Assembly: GCF_900104515.1 (NCBI RefSeq)
Contig: NZ_FNJL01000040.1
Span: forward strand, 1 to 40,149
Source of the DNA: Paracidovorax cattleyae
Lineage (GTDB): Bacteria > Pseudomonadota > Gammaproteobacteria > Burkholderiales > Burkholderiaceae_C
DNA length: 40,149 bases
Direction: 5' to 3'
Shown here: piece after piece, positions 27,631 to 37,563 of the stretch
Layout: each line of letters opens with the position of its first letter
How positions within the stretch are numbered: the stretch's first letter is position 1
The notes under the pieces: model-generated
What the model was told of the DNA's origin: nothing
Seen by the model: only the letters and a program-made list of their open reading frames with translations
Databases searched by the model: none
Position numbers and translations under genes: made by a program

Positions 27631-29346
27631 TCAACGCAGGGTGTAGAACGGCTTGCCCTTCCCTTTGTTCTTCAGCAGAAAACCATCGTCCTGGCTCCAC
27701 TTGGTCAACAGCCTGGACGCCTCCACTTGGGCTGAGGGCGAATCGCCGAGCCCCAGCAGTTCCCGCATTCGCGCGTTCTCGATGCGCTGGTGGTCTCGCA
27801 GGTACTCCCTCACCATCTCTGCATAGCGCACGGGGTTCAGGCCGCGAGTCCGTGTATAGGCCACCTTGCCCTTCAAGGCCGTGGCAACGCCCTTGGCCAG
27901 ATGAAAGGTCGCTGCAGGGGTGTGCCCCTTGCGCTCCAGCAAGTTCAAAGGGGGCATGCACATGGCCTCCAGCACCCACCGGGCCTCGTCACGCGGCAAC
28001 TGAAGCACCTGGGCCACCTCTGCCGAATCGATGAACGGCTGCCCCATCAGGGCATCCAGCACCAACAGATGATCCAGGGACACCTCTGCGCCTTCGGCAT
28101 CCAGGCGGGCCACCACTTGCGCCACGGCATCGTGGGTGGCCCGGTTGAACAACCTCAAGGTGACCGAGTGGCCATCCGTCTGGTATTGGGGCCTCCGCTT
28201 TCCGAACACCAGCGCAGACCTGAAGATGCGCCAACGTCCAATGCCGGAAGACTCCACCAGACGCAGCTTGACCAGCGCATTGGCCAGCGTGCGGTTGCGG
28301 GGCACGGCCTCATGCCGAAGGATGTTGTCTGGTGTGATGCCTGCAACGAAGCCCCCTGGGCTGGTCACCACCAACTCCTGTGCCGAATGCCGCACCAGGA
28401 TTTCGCCCGGATTGAGGTAGTCCCGATGGGTCAAGGCGTTGAGCACAGCTTCGCGCACCCCTTCTATCGGGTACTGCGGTATGCGCATCTTGAACAAGCC
28501 CAGCTCGATTTCCTTCTCGGGGTTCAGCGGTCCCACGAAGACCTGCTCCATGCGCTCCACGGCTTCAAGCAAGGGCAAGCGATCGATGTCGTTGCGCGCC
28601 ACCGTGGTTTCGCTGTCGTGCAGCACATAGTGGAACTGGGCCTGCGGGCAGCAACGCGCCAATACCTCTCGGCGGGCAAACAACAGCAGGCCCGTGTGGG
28701 TGACGCGGCCATCGCGCACCGCCTCCAGCCCCTGCAAGAACGCCAGATCGGGCAGATCCAGCAAACCCGAAGACGGCGCCTTGCTGCGCAGCACCTGGCG
28801 GGCACGTTCGATCTGAAGCGGGTCCAAGTCACTCAGGGTGACGCCTTGGGCGGGCTCACCACTCCAGTCCAGTGCCGCACTGGCCACCTGGGCCCGCTGG
28901 AACACGACGCGGTCCAGCGGCATGCAGTTCTTGCCCACCCGCTGCTTGAACAGGCCTGCCGCCGTGCCGTAAGGCTTCTGCAAACCTTCAGGCACCCGCA
29001 TCACAAGCAACCTGCCCGTGCCCTCGGGCACCGATAACTCGAACACCTCGGCCTCGATGCCTGGGCGTGTGCCGTCGTAAATCGCGCGCTTGAACACGTC
29101 CACATCGTGCCCCTGCGTGCCTTGAATGGCCTGGGCACGGCCCTTGAGTTTGTCGGCCACGCCGAACACGACGACACCACCACCTGCATTCGCAAAACAG
29201 ACGGCGTACTCACAGGCCACTTTCAGGTCTTCCTTGGGACCCTGCGAGGGCTTGAAGTCCAGGTGCTCGCTTTCGAGATCGTCAGCGATGTGGCCTTCGA
29301 GTCGGTCCAGCAAGGCCAGGATGTCGTCGAGCATGGGAATGCTCAT
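27631..29346 (-). CDS. AlbA_2/Schlafen-type ATP-binding transcriptional regulator-like protein
   Basis: A 571-residue protein embedded in the restriction operon. The N-terminal AlbA_2 (Schlafen/AAA_4) domain is seen in [10 protein letters not shown] (25-34) and [16 protein letters not shown] (51-66), and the RecG-like core in [20 protein letters not shown] plus [12 protein letters not shown]. Winged-helix-like segments fill the C-terminal third ([40 protein letters not shown]). It starts at 29346, overlapping the hsdS stop by 4 nt (ATGA), so it is co-translated with hsdS. Such proteins accompany type I systems in many genomes, but their role (regulation or an added defence activity) is not settled. 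The palindromes next to its 3' end could be its binding sites; that is inference. Confidence 0.83.
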   Translation of the reverse strand: MSIPMLDDILALLDRLEGHIADDLESEHLDFKPSQGPKEDLKVACEYAVCFANAGGGVVVFGVADKLKGRAQAIQGTQGHDVDVFKRAIYDGTRPGIEAEVFELSVPEGTGRLLVMRVPEGLQKPYGTAAGLFKQRVGKNCMPLDRVVFQRAQVASAALDWSGEPAQGVTLSDLDPLQIERARQVLRSKAPSSGLLDLPDLAFLQGLEAVRDGRVTHTGLLLFARREVLARCCPQAQFHYVLHDSETTVARNDIDRLPLLEAVERMEQVFVGPLNPEKEIELGLFKMRIPQYPIEGVREAVLNALTHRDYLNPGEILVRHSAQELVVTSPGGFVAGITPDNILRHEAVPRNRTLANALVKLRLVESSGIGRWRIFRSALVFGKRRPQYQTDGHSVTLRLFNRATHDAVAQVVARLDAEGAEVSLDHLLVLDALMGQPFIDSAEVAQVLQLPRDEARWVLEAMCMPPLNLLERKGHTPAATFHLAKGVATALKGKVAYTRTRGLNPVRYAEMVREYLRDHQRIENARMRELLGLGDSPSAQVEASRLLTKWSQDDGFLLKNKGKGKPFYTLR

Positions 29347-30581
29347 GCGGCGGCCTCCAATTGGGATTGGGCTTCCGGCAGGCGGAGTTGGCCGGAGATG
29401 AGGCGGGGGAGCAGGGTGTCTCGCAGCATGGACAGCGATTGCGCCGTATCTGCGTTGCAAGAGATTCGGGCTTTCAGCGGCAAGACAGCCGCATCAAAGG
29501 CAGCCAGTACCGCCCCCGTAGGCACCAGCAAAGGCATGCTTCCCAACTTGCTTCGAGAAAGCTCCGTCTGACCAGTGGACCCTTCGCCCATGGCTTCAAT
29601 ATGTCCCTGCCTGCTTTGCATCCATTGGCCGAGGTAAGGCCAGCTGACCGCCTCGCCTGCGCGAACCACGGTCACGTGGGAGTCAACGATGGCGGGTTCG
29701 GGTAAATCCAATATTTGCCCAACTCGCCCCAAGGTTCCCACACCGGTCGAGTTCACCAAAACATCCCCCTTCTCCAGCAAGCGGCCATCCACCTTCCGGT
29801 GACTGGGATCGTGACGGCGCCCCTTTGACCAATCGATAGAAAAGTCCCGAACGCACTTCTGGTTCAGCACGAGCAGACCGCCATCGTCTACGTACTTGGG
29901 TGAAATTCCTCTGTTGAGGTAAGTCGTGACGTCCGCCAATATCTTGACTGACCACCCCTTCGGCACCACCCCCAACCCTGTCTCTTCCAACGCATCCGGA
30001 AACAGCGCGACCGTGGCCTCGTCCATGCCTTCGGGGGCGCGGCCTGCCATCTTGGCGCGCACGGGGTCGAAATCGACGAACCACGACTTGAACAGCGCCT
30101 GGGCGAGGGCTTCGAGGGTGGCGTTGGTTTCGCGCAGGAGAGTGATGCGGTCGTCAAGTGCCTGCAGCACTGACACGATTGCATCCTGCTCGTCGACGTC
30201 CGGGACCTTCAGCGGAATCGAGTAAATGAAGTTTCGATTCAACGATGGCTGGGCGCTGCCGGAGTTGAACGTACCAAGATCGAGCATCTGAAGCAAATAA
30301 AAGGCGAACCGGGGGTTGTTGCCAAGAAAGTCAGTGACGTAGAGACAAGTGTTGTGCGGCCAATAGTCCACCTCGATGAAGTGAACCTTCCCAGCGGATG
30401 CCCCACTTCGCCCAATGACAACGCCGGGGCCTTTGGCTAAAGACTTACTGTGCGTTCCATTTGGCCCTGCTGAACCCATAACAGGCACATTGCCGGGCTC
30501 TTGCTCTGCCGCCGTAAGGTCATGACCTCGCTGGAGCCGTACAAATTTGCCAAGGGTGGCTTCAGCCCACTCAGAACTCAT
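29343..30581 (-). CDS. hsdS: Type I restriction-modification specificity subunit S
   Basis: A 412-residue HsdS with two target-recognition domains. TRD1 spans about residues 4-125 ([33 protein letters not shown]). The central conserved helix is [20 protein letters not shown] plus [19 protein letters not shown]2 spans about 205-365 ([20 protein letters not shown]), and the second conserved helix is near the C-terminus ([18 protein letters not shown]). It sets the DNA target of both the methylase and nuclease complexes. It overlaps the end of hsdM by 11 nt and the start of the AlbA_2 gene by 4 nt. The recognition sequence cannot be deduced from the protein. TRD sequence is less GC-rich than the rest, as expected for exchangeable domains. 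Confidence 0.95.
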   Translation of the reverse strand: MSSEWAEATLGKFVRLQRGHDLTAAEQEPGNVPVMGSAGPNGTHSKSLAKGPGVVIGRSGASAGKVHFIEVDYWPHNTCLYVTDFLGNNPRFAFYLLQMLDLGTFNSGSAQPSLNRNFIYSIPLKVPDVDEQDAIVSVLQALDDRITLLRETNATLEALAQALFKSWFVDFDPVRAKMAGRAPEGMDEATVALFPDALEETGLGVVPKGWSVKILADVTTYLNRGISPKYVDDGGLLVLNQKCVRDFSIDWSKGRRHDPSHRKVDGRLLEKGDVLVNSTGVGTLGRVGQILDLPEPAIVDSHVTVVRAGEAVSWPYLGQWMQSRQGHIEAMGEGSTGQTELSRSKLGSMPLLVPTGAVLAAFDAAVLPLKARISCNADTAQSLSMLRDTLLPRLISGQLRLPEAQSQLEAAA

Positions 30582-32133
30582 ACCCTAGCCCCCCCAGCTT
30601 CTGCCGAATCAGCGCATCCAGCTCCGCCCCCTTCGCCATCTGCTCACCCAGCTTCTCGGTGAGCTTCTGCATCTTCTCGGCAAAGGCCTCGTCGTCGTCT
30701 TCCACGGCTTCGGCGCCCACATAGCGGCCCGGGGTCAGCACATGGCCGTGCTGCGCAATTTCGGCCAGGGGCACGCTGCGGCAAAAGCCCGGCACGTCTT
30801 CATAGCTGGTGATCGTGGCGCCCACCTCCACCTCGCCGCGCCAGGCGGCCACGGTTTCAGCGATGCGCTTGATCGCCGCATCATCTAGCTCCGCCTGCAC
30901 GCGCGAAATCATCTTGCCGAGCTTGCGCGCATCGATGAACAGCACTTCGCCCTTGCGTGCCTTTTGCTTGGCCAGGAACCACAGGCAGGCCGGGATCTGG
31001 GTGTTGAAGAAGAGCTGCCCCGGCAGGGCCACCATCACTTCCACCACGTCGGCATCGACCATGGCAGCGCGGATCACGCCTTCGTTGTTCTGGCTGCTGC
31101 TCATCGAGCCATTGGCCAGCACGATGCCGGCGCGGCCCGTGGGTTTCAGGTGGTGCAGCATGTGCTGCAGCCAGGCGTAGTTGGCGTTGCCTTGCGGCGG
31201 GTCGCCGTAGTGCCAGCGGGCGTCGCCTGCCAGGCTGCCGTGCCACCAGTCGCTGATGTTGAACGGCGGGTTGGCCAGGATGTAGTCGGCCCGCAGGTCG
31301 GGGTGCTGGTTGTGGGTGAAGGTGTCTGCGGGCTCTCGCCCCAGGTTGAAGTCGATGCCGCGAATGGCCAGGTTCATGGCGGCCAGGCGCCAGGTGGTGG
31401 GGTTGGCCTCCTGCCCATAGATGGACACGTCGCCCAGCTTGCCGCCGTGGGCTTCGATGAACTTCTCGGACTGCACGAACATGCCGCCCGAGCCGCAGCA
31501 CGGGTCGTACACCTTGCCGTGGTGCGGGGCCAGCACGGCCACCAGGGTCTTGACGATGCTGGCAGGCGTGTAGAACTGCCCGCCCCGCTTGCCTTCGGCA
31601 CTGGCAAACATGCCCAGGAAATATTCATACACCTGGCCCAGCACGTCGCGGGCCACGGCGGGGTCGGTGCCGAAGCCGATGGTCGAGACCAGGTCCACCA
31701 GTTCGCCCAGCTTGCCGCCGGGCAATTGCGCGCGAGCGTATCGCTTGTCGAGGATGCCCTTGAGCTTGGGGTTCTCGGCTTCGATCAGGCCCAGGGCGTC
31801 ATCGATGTGCTTGCCGATGGTGGTCTGCTTGGCTGCGCCGCGAATGGCCTCCCAGCGGGCGGCTTCGGGCACCCAGAACACGTTGGCCGAGGTGTAGTAG
31901 TCGCGGTCTTCGAGTTCGGCGGCGATGTCTTCGTCGCTGGCATTGCCGTAGAAGTATTCGTCGTCGGGGTCGCGCAGGCGCGCAGCCAGTTCGGCGGTAC
32001 GGGCGGTGAAGGTGTCCGAGATGTACTTGATGAAGATGAGGCCGAGCACCAGGTGCTTGTACTCGGCGGCGTCCATGTTGGCGCGCAGCTTGTCGGCGGT
32101 GGCCCAGAGGGTCTTCTTGATGTCGTCGAGCAT
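30571..32133 (-). CDS. hsdM: Type I restriction-modification methyltransferase subunit M
   Basis: A 520-residue N6-adenine methyltransferase. The HsdM N-terminal helical domain starts at [20 protein letters not shown]. Motif I (SAM binding) is [15 protein letters not shown] (210-219) and catalytic motif IV is LANPPFN (NPPF 288-291). It ends with a coiled segment ([20 protein letters not shown]). The ATG at 32133 is chosen; a TTG 14 codons upstream would extend the N-terminus with unlike residues. With HsdS it protects host DNA. It is the first gene of the cluster, downstream of the convergent-free gap 32134-32248. Confidence 0.96.
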   Translation of the reverse strand: MLDDIKKTLWATADKLRANMDAAEYKHLVLGLIFIKYISDTFTARTAELAARLRDPDDEYFYGNASDEDIAAELEDRDYYTSANVFWVPEAARWEAIRGAAKQTTIGKHIDDALGLIEAENPKLKGILDKRYARAQLPGGKLGELVDLVSTIGFGTDPAVARDVLGQVYEYFLGMFASAEGKRGGQFYTPASIVKTLVAVLAPHHGKVYDPCCGSGGMFVQSEKFIEAHGGKLGDVSIYGQEANPTTWRLAAMNLAIRGIDFNLGREPADTFTHNQHPDLRADYILANPPFNISDWWHGSLAGDARWHYGDPPQGNANYAWLQHMLHHLKPTGRAGIVLANGSMSSSQNNEGVIRAAMVDADVVEVMVALPGQLFFNTQIPACLWFLAKQKARKGEVLFIDARKLGKMISRVQAELDDAAIKRIAETVAAWRGEVEVGATITSYEDVPGFCRSVPLAEIAQHGHVLTPGRYVGAEAVEDDDEAFAEKMQKLTEKLGEQMAKGAELDALIRQKLGGLGYEF

Positions 32134-32229
32134 GTATCCCGTGAGCTGGATTCTTTGTTGACTGCAAGGTGGCAAGGAGGCCTGCCAGACTTGCTGATCT
32201 TAGTTCGCAGCTCGGGGCGGGATCAGTTT

Positions 32230-32247
32230 AGTCAGCAATGGCTGACT
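32230..32247. promoter_or_regulatory. 18-bp inverted repeat between LysR gene and hsdM
   Basis: AGTCAGC (32230-32236), AATG, GCTGACT (32241-32247) is a perfect 7-bp inverted repeat adjacent to the LysR stop at 32249. It could end the LysR message (no strong T-tract) or act as an operator for the hsd operon, whose promoter must lie in the 115-nt gap 32134-32248. A second inverted pair, CTGATC and GATCAG, flanks the middle of the gap. Confidence 0.4.
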
Positions 32248-32248
32248 G

Positions 32249-33160
32249 TCACCTGGCCCGCAACCCCTCCGCATACGCCAGCAGCCGCTCACGCATCGCC
32301 TGCGCGGCCGGGCTGAGCGACTGGCCCGCCAGGCGCAGGATGCCCAGCCGCCGCTCGCGCCGGGGCGCCACCAGGGGCACGAAGGCCAGCCGGTCGGCCA
32401 GCATGGCCGGCATGCCCAGGCGGGCCAGCACGGTCACGCCCACGTTGGCATCCAGCAGCGCCAGCATGGTCAGCATGGTGCTGACCTGCATCACCGGCGC
32501 CTGCAGCCAGCGGGCCTCCTCCGGCCAGGCGGCCAGCTGGTGGTGGGCGGTGGTGCCGAGCAGGGGCAGGCCCTGCAGTTCGTCCCAGCGCAGCTGGCGG
32601 TGCCGCGCGAGCGGGTGGCGACGGCTGCACACGAGGCCGAAGGCATCGCCCGCCAGCGGCTCGAACACGATCTCCGGCGCTTCCGACACCAGGCTGCCCA
32701 CACCGAAATCCACCTCCCCGTCCCGCACCATGCGCTCCACGTTGCGCGAGTTGTCGTCCAGCAGGCGCACGGCCACGCCCGGATGGTCCTGCAGGTAGCC
32801 GCTTACCAGGCCCGGCAGCCAGTTGCCGGCCAGCGCGGCGATGGCCGCCACGGTCAGCGTGCCCCGGTCCTTGCGCACGAAGGCCGACACCGCCGCGGCC
32901 GTGCGGTCGTGGTGGAGCACCAGCTCGCGCAGGAAGGGCAGGCATTGCCGGCCCAGGGGCGTCAGCACCGAGCGCCGGCCCGGCTCCAGCAGCGCGCCGC
33001 CCAGGCGATCCTCCAGCGCCTGCACGGACTTGCTGATGGCCGGCTGCGTGCGGAAGGCCTTGTCTGCCGCCGCCTGGAACCCGCCATGCTCGGCCACGAG
33101 CAGGAAGTGGCGCACCTGGGTGACCGGCAGGTCGGGCAGCAGCGGGTACGGGGATGTCAT
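32249..33160 (-). CDS. LysR family transcriptional regulator
   Basis: A 303-residue LysR regulator. The N-terminal HTH is VRHFLLVAEHGGFQAAADKA plus AISKSVQALEDRLGGALLEP, followed by a periplasmic-binding-like effector domain (TVAAIAALAGNWLPGLVSGY; EVDFGVGSLVSEAPEIVFEP). It is divergent from an alpha/beta hydrolase and Bug receptor across 80 nt that contain a LysR-type inverted repeat. This arrangement strongly suggests control of those two genes and of itself, with the ligand derived from the hydrolase substrate or product. The start ATG at 33160 gives normal length. Confidence 0.93.
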   Translation of the reverse strand: MTSPYPLLPDLPVTQVRHFLLVAEHGGFQAAADKAFRTQPAISKSVQALEDRLGGALLEPGRRSVLTPLGRQCLPFLRELVLHHDRTAAAVSAFVRKDRGTLTVAAIAALAGNWLPGLVSGYLQDHPGVAVRLLDDNSRNVERMVRDGEVDFGVGSLVSEAPEIVFEPLAGDAFGLVCSRRHPLARHRQLRWDELQGLPLLGTTAHHQLAAWPEEARWLQAPVMQVSTMLTMLALLDANVGVTVLARLGMPAMLADRLAFVPLVAPRRERRLGILRLAGQSLSPAAQAMRERLLAYAEGLRAR

Positions 33161-33187
33161 GGCAGGCGATTCCTCTTGCTCATCATC

Positions 33188-33202
33188 GAATGAAAATTAT
33201 TC
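33188..33202. promoter_or_regulatory. Candidate LysR box in the divergent promoter
   Basis: GAAT (33188-33191), 7 nt, ATTC (33199-33202) is a short inverted repeat in an AT-rich patch midway between the divergent LysR and hydrolase genes, the usual place for a LysR operator. The match is short and is offered with caution. Confidence 0.35.
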
Positions 33203-33240
33203 CCTATCCGCATCGGCGGCAGCTGCCTAGGATGGCCGCC

Positions 33241-34068
33241 ATGCCCCCGCTGCCTGCCTCCCGCCCCCACCCCGTCGATGCCCCCGGAGCGCCGCCCCTG
33301 CCGCCCGCGGCCATGGATGCGGTGGACTGGTGCGCGCTGCGCGGGCCGCTGCTCGTGGCCCTGCCCGGCGCCGGCTGCTCGCCCGCCGTGTTCGGGCGCC
33401 TGCACGCTCCGGGCTGGACCGTGCAGCCCGTGGACTGGGCCGAGCCGCCCCGCAGTCCGCATTCCTGCGAACCGTGCGCAGTGGCGCGGCGCCTGGCCGA
33501 CGCCCTGCGCCCGCGCGTGCAGGACGGCGATGCCGGGCCGGTGGTCCTGCTGGGCTATTCCGTGGGCGGGGTGCTGGCCCTGCTGACCGCGCTGCAGCCC
33601 GGGTTGCCGGTGGCTGGCGTGGTGGCGGGCAATACCGGCGCCCACAGCAGCCGCCATGGCGATCCAGGTTTCGCCCGCCGGGTGCGCGAAGGCTGGACCG
33701 CGGAGGCCCGGCGGGATTTCCTGCGCACCTGCTTCGCCCGCACGCCGCCGGCCATGCTTTTCGCGCAGCTGTGCGCCTATCTGGACAGCCTGGCGCCCGA
33801 GGCGCTGCTGCAGAGCATCGAGGGCCTGCGAGCCGTGGACCTGCGCCCCCTGCTGCCCTCGCTGCGCGGCCCGGTGCTCGTGTTGCACGGGGAACGGGAT
33901 ATGCGCCGCAGCGTGGCCGATGCCGAGGAACTGGCGGCTTGCCTGCCCTCGGCGCAGTTGCGGCTGCTGCCCGGCGGCCACACGCCCATGGTGGACTGCC
34001 TGCCGCAGTACCTGCAGGCGCTCCACCCCTTCCTGGCCGCGCTCGCCCACCAGCCGGCACAGGCGTGA
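33241..34068 (+). CDS. Alpha/beta hydrolase
   Basis: A 275-residue cytoplasmic hydrolase. The fold is marked by LLVALPGAGCSPAVFGRL (oxyanion region), the nucleophile elbow LLGYSVGGVLALL with the catalytic Ser, LVLHGERDMRRS with the acidic residue, and LLPGGHTPMVD with the catalytic His. The start could be ATG 33232 or 33241; 33241 has AGGATGG at suitable spacing. It is followed by a Bug receptor gene and divergent from a LysR gene, an arrangement typical of small catabolic units in this family. It may hydrolyse the compound captured by the receptor, or a thioester/ester intermediate. The substrate is unknown. Confidence 0.85.
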   Translation: MPPLPASRPHPVDAPGAPPLPPAAMDAVDWCALRGPLLVALPGAGCSPAVFGRLHAPGWTVQPVDWAEPPRSPHSCEPCAVARRLADALRPRVQDGDAGPVVLLGYSVGGVLALLTALQPGLPVAGVVAGNTGAHSSRHGDPGFARRVREGWTAEARRDFLRTCFARTPPAMLFAQLCAYLDSLAPEALLQSIEGLRAVDLRPLLPSLRGPVLVLHGERDMRRSVADAEELAACLPSAQLRLLPGGHTPMVDCLPQYLQALHPFLAALAHQPAQA

Positions 34069-34127
34069 CGTACGCCGCCATCCGCTCGCCCACCCCATTC
34101 CAAGACCAGCCCCCAGGAGACATTCCC

Positions 34128-35141
34128 ATGCGCCGTACCGCCCTTTCCACCCCGCCGCTGCCCCGTCGCCGTGCCCTGCTGCGCGGCCTGGCCTGCCTGC
34201 CGCTCACCACGCTGGCCCTGCCCGCCGCGCGTGCGGCGGACGCCCCGTGGCCGGGCGGGCGGCCCATCAGCCTCATCGTGCCTTCCGCGGCGGGCGGCGC
34301 TGCGGATTTCGTGGCGCGCACCTTCGCCAGCCACGTGCCCCGCACGCTGCCGCTGGCCACCATGGTGGTGGACAACCGCCCCGGCGCCGCGGGCATCCTG
34401 GGTGCGCTGGCCGCCAAGGCCGCGCCGCCGGACGGCTATACCTTCCTGCTCACCAGCAACTCCACGCACGCCGCCAACGTGAGCCTGTACCGCAGCCTGC
34501 GCTACGACCCGCTGAAGGACTTCGTGCAGGTCGGCATGTTCGGCCGCTTCAGCTCCGTGCTGCTGGTGCGCTCCGACGCGCCCTACCGCAGTCTGGCCGA
34601 ACTGGTGGCGGCGGCACGCGCCAGGCCCGGCACGCTGAACTACGGCTACTACAGCTCGTCCTCGCAGGTGCCGGCCGAGCTGCTGCGCGTGCATGCCCGC
34701 CTGCAATACCAGGGCGTTTCGTACAAGTCGGTCACCCAGATCCTGACCGACCTGATGGGCGGCCAGCTGGATTTCGTGTTCATCGACACGCTCTCGGCCG
34801 CGCCCGCGCTGCAGAACGACCGGCTGCGCCCGATCGCCGTCACCAGCCCCCGGCCGCTGCCGGCGCTGCCCCAGGTGCCAGCGGCCAGTTCCGTCGTGCC
34901 CGGCCTGGAACTGCAGGGCTGGTTCGGCCTGGCCGCGCCGGCCGGCACGCCGGCCGCGGCCGTCGAGGGCATGGGCCGCGCGCTGCAGCAGGCCATGGCC
35001 GACCCCGCGGTACAGCAGGCCTACGCCGCGCGCGGCTTCGAGAACGCATGGCGCTCCGGGCCGGACCTGCAGCGCTTCATCCAGGAGGACATCCGCCGCT
35101 GGGCCGAATGGGTGGAGATGGCCGGCATCGAGCGCATGTGA
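34128..35141 (+). CDS. Bug family (TTT) periplasmic substrate-binding protein
   Basis: A 337-residue TctC/Bug receptor. The ATG at 34128 follows AGGAGA. The N-terminus PRRRALLRGLACLPLTTLAL ends in AARAADAPW, a likely signal-peptide site with a Tat-like RRR start. Family signatures are WPGGRPISLIVPSAAGGAAD, VVDNRPGAAGILGA and AKAAPPDGYTFLL. It should bind an organic acid in the periplasm. It is 59 nt downstream of the alpha/beta hydrolase gene and forms an operon with it. No TctA/B partners are present. The ligand pocket differs from the other Bug protein in this window, since the two are only moderately similar by eye. Confidence 0.93.
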   Translation: MRRTALSTPPLPRRRALLRGLACLPLTTLALPAARAADAPWPGGRPISLIVPSAAGGAADFVARTFASHVPRTLPLATMVVDNRPGAAGILGALAAKAAPPDGYTFLLTSNSTHAANVSLYRSLRYDPLKDFVQVGMFGRFSSVLLVRSDAPYRSLAELVAAARARPGTLNYGYYSSSSQVPAELLRVHARLQYQGVSYKSVTQILTDLMGGQLDFVFIDTLSAAPALQNDRLRPIAVTSPRPLPALPQVPAASSVVPGLELQGWFGLAAPAGTPAAAVEGMGRALQQAMADPAVQQAYAARGFENAWRSGPDLQRFIQEDIRRWAEWVEMAGIERM

Positions 35142-35153
35142 GAAGCCTGCCCC

Positions 35154-35178
35154 ATTTGGTTGTATGATACAACTAAAT
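35154..35178. promoter_or_regulatory. Palindrome over a putative -10, autorepression site of the MarR-GNAT gene
   Basis: GTTGTAT-G-ATACAAC (35159-35173) is a perfect 15-bp palindrome that extends as ATTT/AAAT to 35154-35178 with one mismatched pair. It contains TATGAT (35163-35168), a good -10 hexamer, and lies just before the gene. This is the classic geometry for a MarR-type autorepressor. Confidence 0.65.
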
Positions 35179-35188
35179 GGAGTTACCC

Positions 35189-36178
35189 ATGCCCACCGAT
35201 CCAGCCCTCGTCGAGGAAATCCGCGCCGCGTCCCGCTCGATGGTGCGCGCCCTCGGTTTCATGGGGGGCGATTTCGCCGGCACCGATCTGTCGCCGTCCG
35301 CGGTGCACGCCCTGATCGAGATCGGGCAGGACGGCGGACAGCTGACGGCGCGCGACCTGGGCGAGCGCCTGCGGCTGGAGAAGTCCAGCGTGAGCCGCAT
35401 GCTGCGCAAGCTGGTGGCTTCGGGCGACGTGCGGGAAACGGCCGGTGCGCAGGACGGGCGCGTGAAGCAGCTGGCGTTGACCGCGCGCGGCCGGCAACGG
35501 ATGGCGGGCATCCATGCGTTCGCGCGGGCGCAGGTGGTCGGCGCCCTCGAACATCTGGGGCCGGGGGAAGACCGCGCCGTGCTCGAAGGCGTGCGCCTGT
35601 ATGCCGCCGCGCTGGCCCGGATGGGCCACGGCGGGCCCGCGACGGCACCGCAGCCGCCGCAACCGCAGCCGCGGCCCACGGTGGCCCTGTGCTCCGGCTA
35701 CCGCCCCGGGCTGATCGCCCGTGTCACCGAAATGCATGCGCTCTTCTACGCACGGGAGGCGGGTTTCGGCCAGCGGTTCGAATCCGTGGTGGCGGGCGGC
35801 CTGGCGGAGTTCTGCGGCCGGCTGGACGCCCGGGAGCCTTCGCCCAACGCCGTGTGGACGGCCGAGGTGGACGGACGGATCGCCGGTTCGGTGGCCATCG
35901 ACGGCGAAGACCTCGGCCCGGGCACCGCCCACCTGCGCTGGTTCATCGTGGATGACGGGGTGCGCGGCGGCGGCATCGGCCGCCGGCTGCTGGCCGCCGC
36001 GCTGGCGTTCGTGGACGCCCGGCCGGCCTTCGCCGAAACGCACCTGTGGACCTTCAGCGGCCTGCACGCCGCCCGCCGCCTGTACGAGGCGCGTGGTTTC
36101 ACCTGCGTGGAGGAGCGGCCGGGAAGCCAGTGGGGGCGGGAAGTGCTGGAACAACGCTTCGTGCGGCAGCGCCCCTAG
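35189..36178 (+). CDS. MarR-type regulator fused to a GNAT acetyltransferase
   Basis: A 329-residue bifunctional protein. Residues about 1-145 form a MarR winged helix (LTARDLGERLRLEKSSVSRM, then QLALTARGRQRM). A Pro/Gln-rich linker (APQPPQPQPRP) leads to a GNAT acetyltransferase with acetyl-CoA motif A DDGVRGGGIGRRLL and WTFSGLHAARRLYEARGF. Start choice: ATG at 35189 with GGAG at 35179-35182; the ATG at 35177 overlaps the operator and would lie near the transcription start. MarR-GNAT fusions of this type regulate genes or detoxify small molecules by acetylation; the substrate is unknown. The stop codon overlaps that of the convergent EAL gene by three bases. Confidence 0.9.
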   Translation: MPTDPALVEEIRAASRSMVRALGFMGGDFAGTDLSPSAVHALIEIGQDGGQLTARDLGERLRLEKSSVSRMLRKLVASGDVRETAGAQDGRVKQLALTARGRQRMAGIHAFARAQVVGALEHLGPGEDRAVLEGVRLYAAALARMGHGGPATAPQPPQPQPRPTVALCSGYRPGLIARVTEMHALFYAREAGFGQRFESVVAGGLAEFCGRLDAREPSPNAVWTAEVDGRIAGSVAIDGEDLGPGTAHLRWFIVDDGVRGGGIGRRLLAAALAFVDARPAFAETHLWTFSGLHAARRLYEARGFTCVEERPGSQWGREVLEQRFVRQRP

Positions 36179-37449
36179 GCACCGGCCGCCCGGGCCCCGC
36201 GCATGCCCGTCGCCCCCGGCCGGCCGGCTCCCCGGGCCGCCAGGACGGCATCCTGCAGCGCCAGGGGCCGGGCCAGGTAGTAGCCCTGGGCGAAGTCCAC
36301 GCCCAATCGGCCCAGGGTCTCCAGTTCGGCGGACTCTTCCACCCCTTCCGCGACGATCCGGCTGCCGATCTCGTGCGCGAAGCTGATCAACCCCTTGGCC
36401 AGCGCCCGGCGGTGGCTGTCGCGGTCGATGGACTGCGTGATGCTGATGTCGAGCTTGATGATCTCGGGCTGCAGCTGGAGGATGTGGCGCATGCTCGAAT
36501 AGCCGGCGCCTGCGTCGTCCACGGCCAGGCAGATGCCCCGCGCGCGGAACGGCTGCAGGGCCTCGGCCAGGGCCGCGTAGTCGTTCACGGCGGCATGCTC
36601 GGTCACCTCCAGCACCACGCGGGACAGGTCGGTGCCGTCGTCCATCAGCGCCTGCAGCCTGCCCGAGAGGATGAAGTCCGGCGAGCAGTTCACGTTGAAC
36701 GGGAGGGCGGCGGGAAAGCACTCCAGCGAGGACAGCGCCCGGCGGATGGCATGCAGTTCCAGTTCCATCCCCAGCCCCACGCTGTGGGCTGCGCTGAACC
36801 ACTGGTCCGGCGGGCGCAGGGGCTCCATATCGAACCGGGACAGGCATTCGAAGCCATGGAGGCTGCGCCGCCCGATGTCATAGACGGGCTGGAAGACCGT
36901 GCGCAGGTGGCCATCCTGCATCGCCGCGCGGATGACGTGCGCGACCGCCTCCCGTTCCTTCTCGCGCCGCGCTGCCAGGTCGAAATAGAAGCCGAGGAAC
37001 TCGGCGAAGGCACGCAGCACGTCCATGTCGCGCTCGGCGAGCGAGGCGACGGGCTGGTGGCTGAAGCAGCACAGGGTGCCGAACAGGCGATGGTCTTCGA
37101 GCACGATGGGCGTGCTGAGGTGCGAACCGATGGGAATGGACACCGTCTCGGGAATCTCCATCGCCGCAGGCACGCGGGAGGTATCGGGGATGTATTCGGG
37201 CAGTTCGCCCCGGATCACCTTCAGGCAGTAGCCACTGCCGAGCGGGACCACCTGCCCTGGCTGGAGCACGCAACCGGCTTCACCGTCCACGTAGTCGAGC
37301 ACGCGGTCGCTGTCCTGGAACCGTGAGATGAACGCCACGTCCATGGACAGATGCCTGCGGACGACCTGCAGGACGCGCTCGAGCCCGGCCGCGCTGACGG
37401 AATGCTCGAAGAACGGCGCCAACGGATCGGAGTAGGTGGTCGTTGCCAT
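36175..37449 (-). CDS. GAF-EAL cyclic-di-GMP phosphodiesterase
   Basis: A 424-residue cytoplasmic protein. An N-terminal GAF sensor domain (about 15-175; MDVAFISRFQDSDRVLDYVD, SHLSTPIVLEDHRLFGTLCC) is followed by an EAL domain (about 180-405). The motif EAL itself reads ECL (GFECLSRF). The other catalytic positions look intact: NVNCSPDF, VLEVTEHA, DDAGAGYSSM, IIKLDIS, AEGVEES and GYYLARPL. It likely degrades cyclic di-GMP under control of a small ligand or redox signal sensed by GAF, in motility or biofilm control. The ATG at 37449 has AAGGAAGGAT directly upstream and fixes the start. The gap of 114 nt to the LysR gene is unremarkable. Confidence 0.91.
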   Translation of the reverse strand: MATTTYSDPLAPFFEHSVSAAGLERVLQVVRRHLSMDVAFISRFQDSDRVLDYVDGEAGCVLQPGQVVPLGSGYCLKVIRGELPEYIPDTSRVPAAMEIPETVSIPIGSHLSTPIVLEDHRLFGTLCCFSHQPVASLAERDMDVLRAFAEFLGFYFDLAARREKEREAVAHVIRAAMQDGHLRTVFQPVYDIGRRSLHGFECLSRFDMEPLRPPDQWFSAAHSVGLGMELELHAIRRALSSLECFPAALPFNVNCSPDFILSGRLQALMDDGTDLSRVVLEVTEHAAVNDYAALAEALQPFRARGICLAVDDAGAGYSSMRHILQLQPEIIKLDISITQSIDRDSHRRALAKGLISFAHEIGSRIVAEGVEESAELETLGRLGVDFAQGYYLARPLALQDAVLAARGAGRPGATGMRGARAAGA

Positions 37450-37563
37450 ATCCTTCCTTGTTTGCCTGCACAGCCCGTTGCGGCGCTGCACGGCCCTCTC
37501 TCGCCGTAGTTTACGGTCGAACCCTCTCCGATAGCTATCCTTGAATCATCGAGGGGCAGGACA

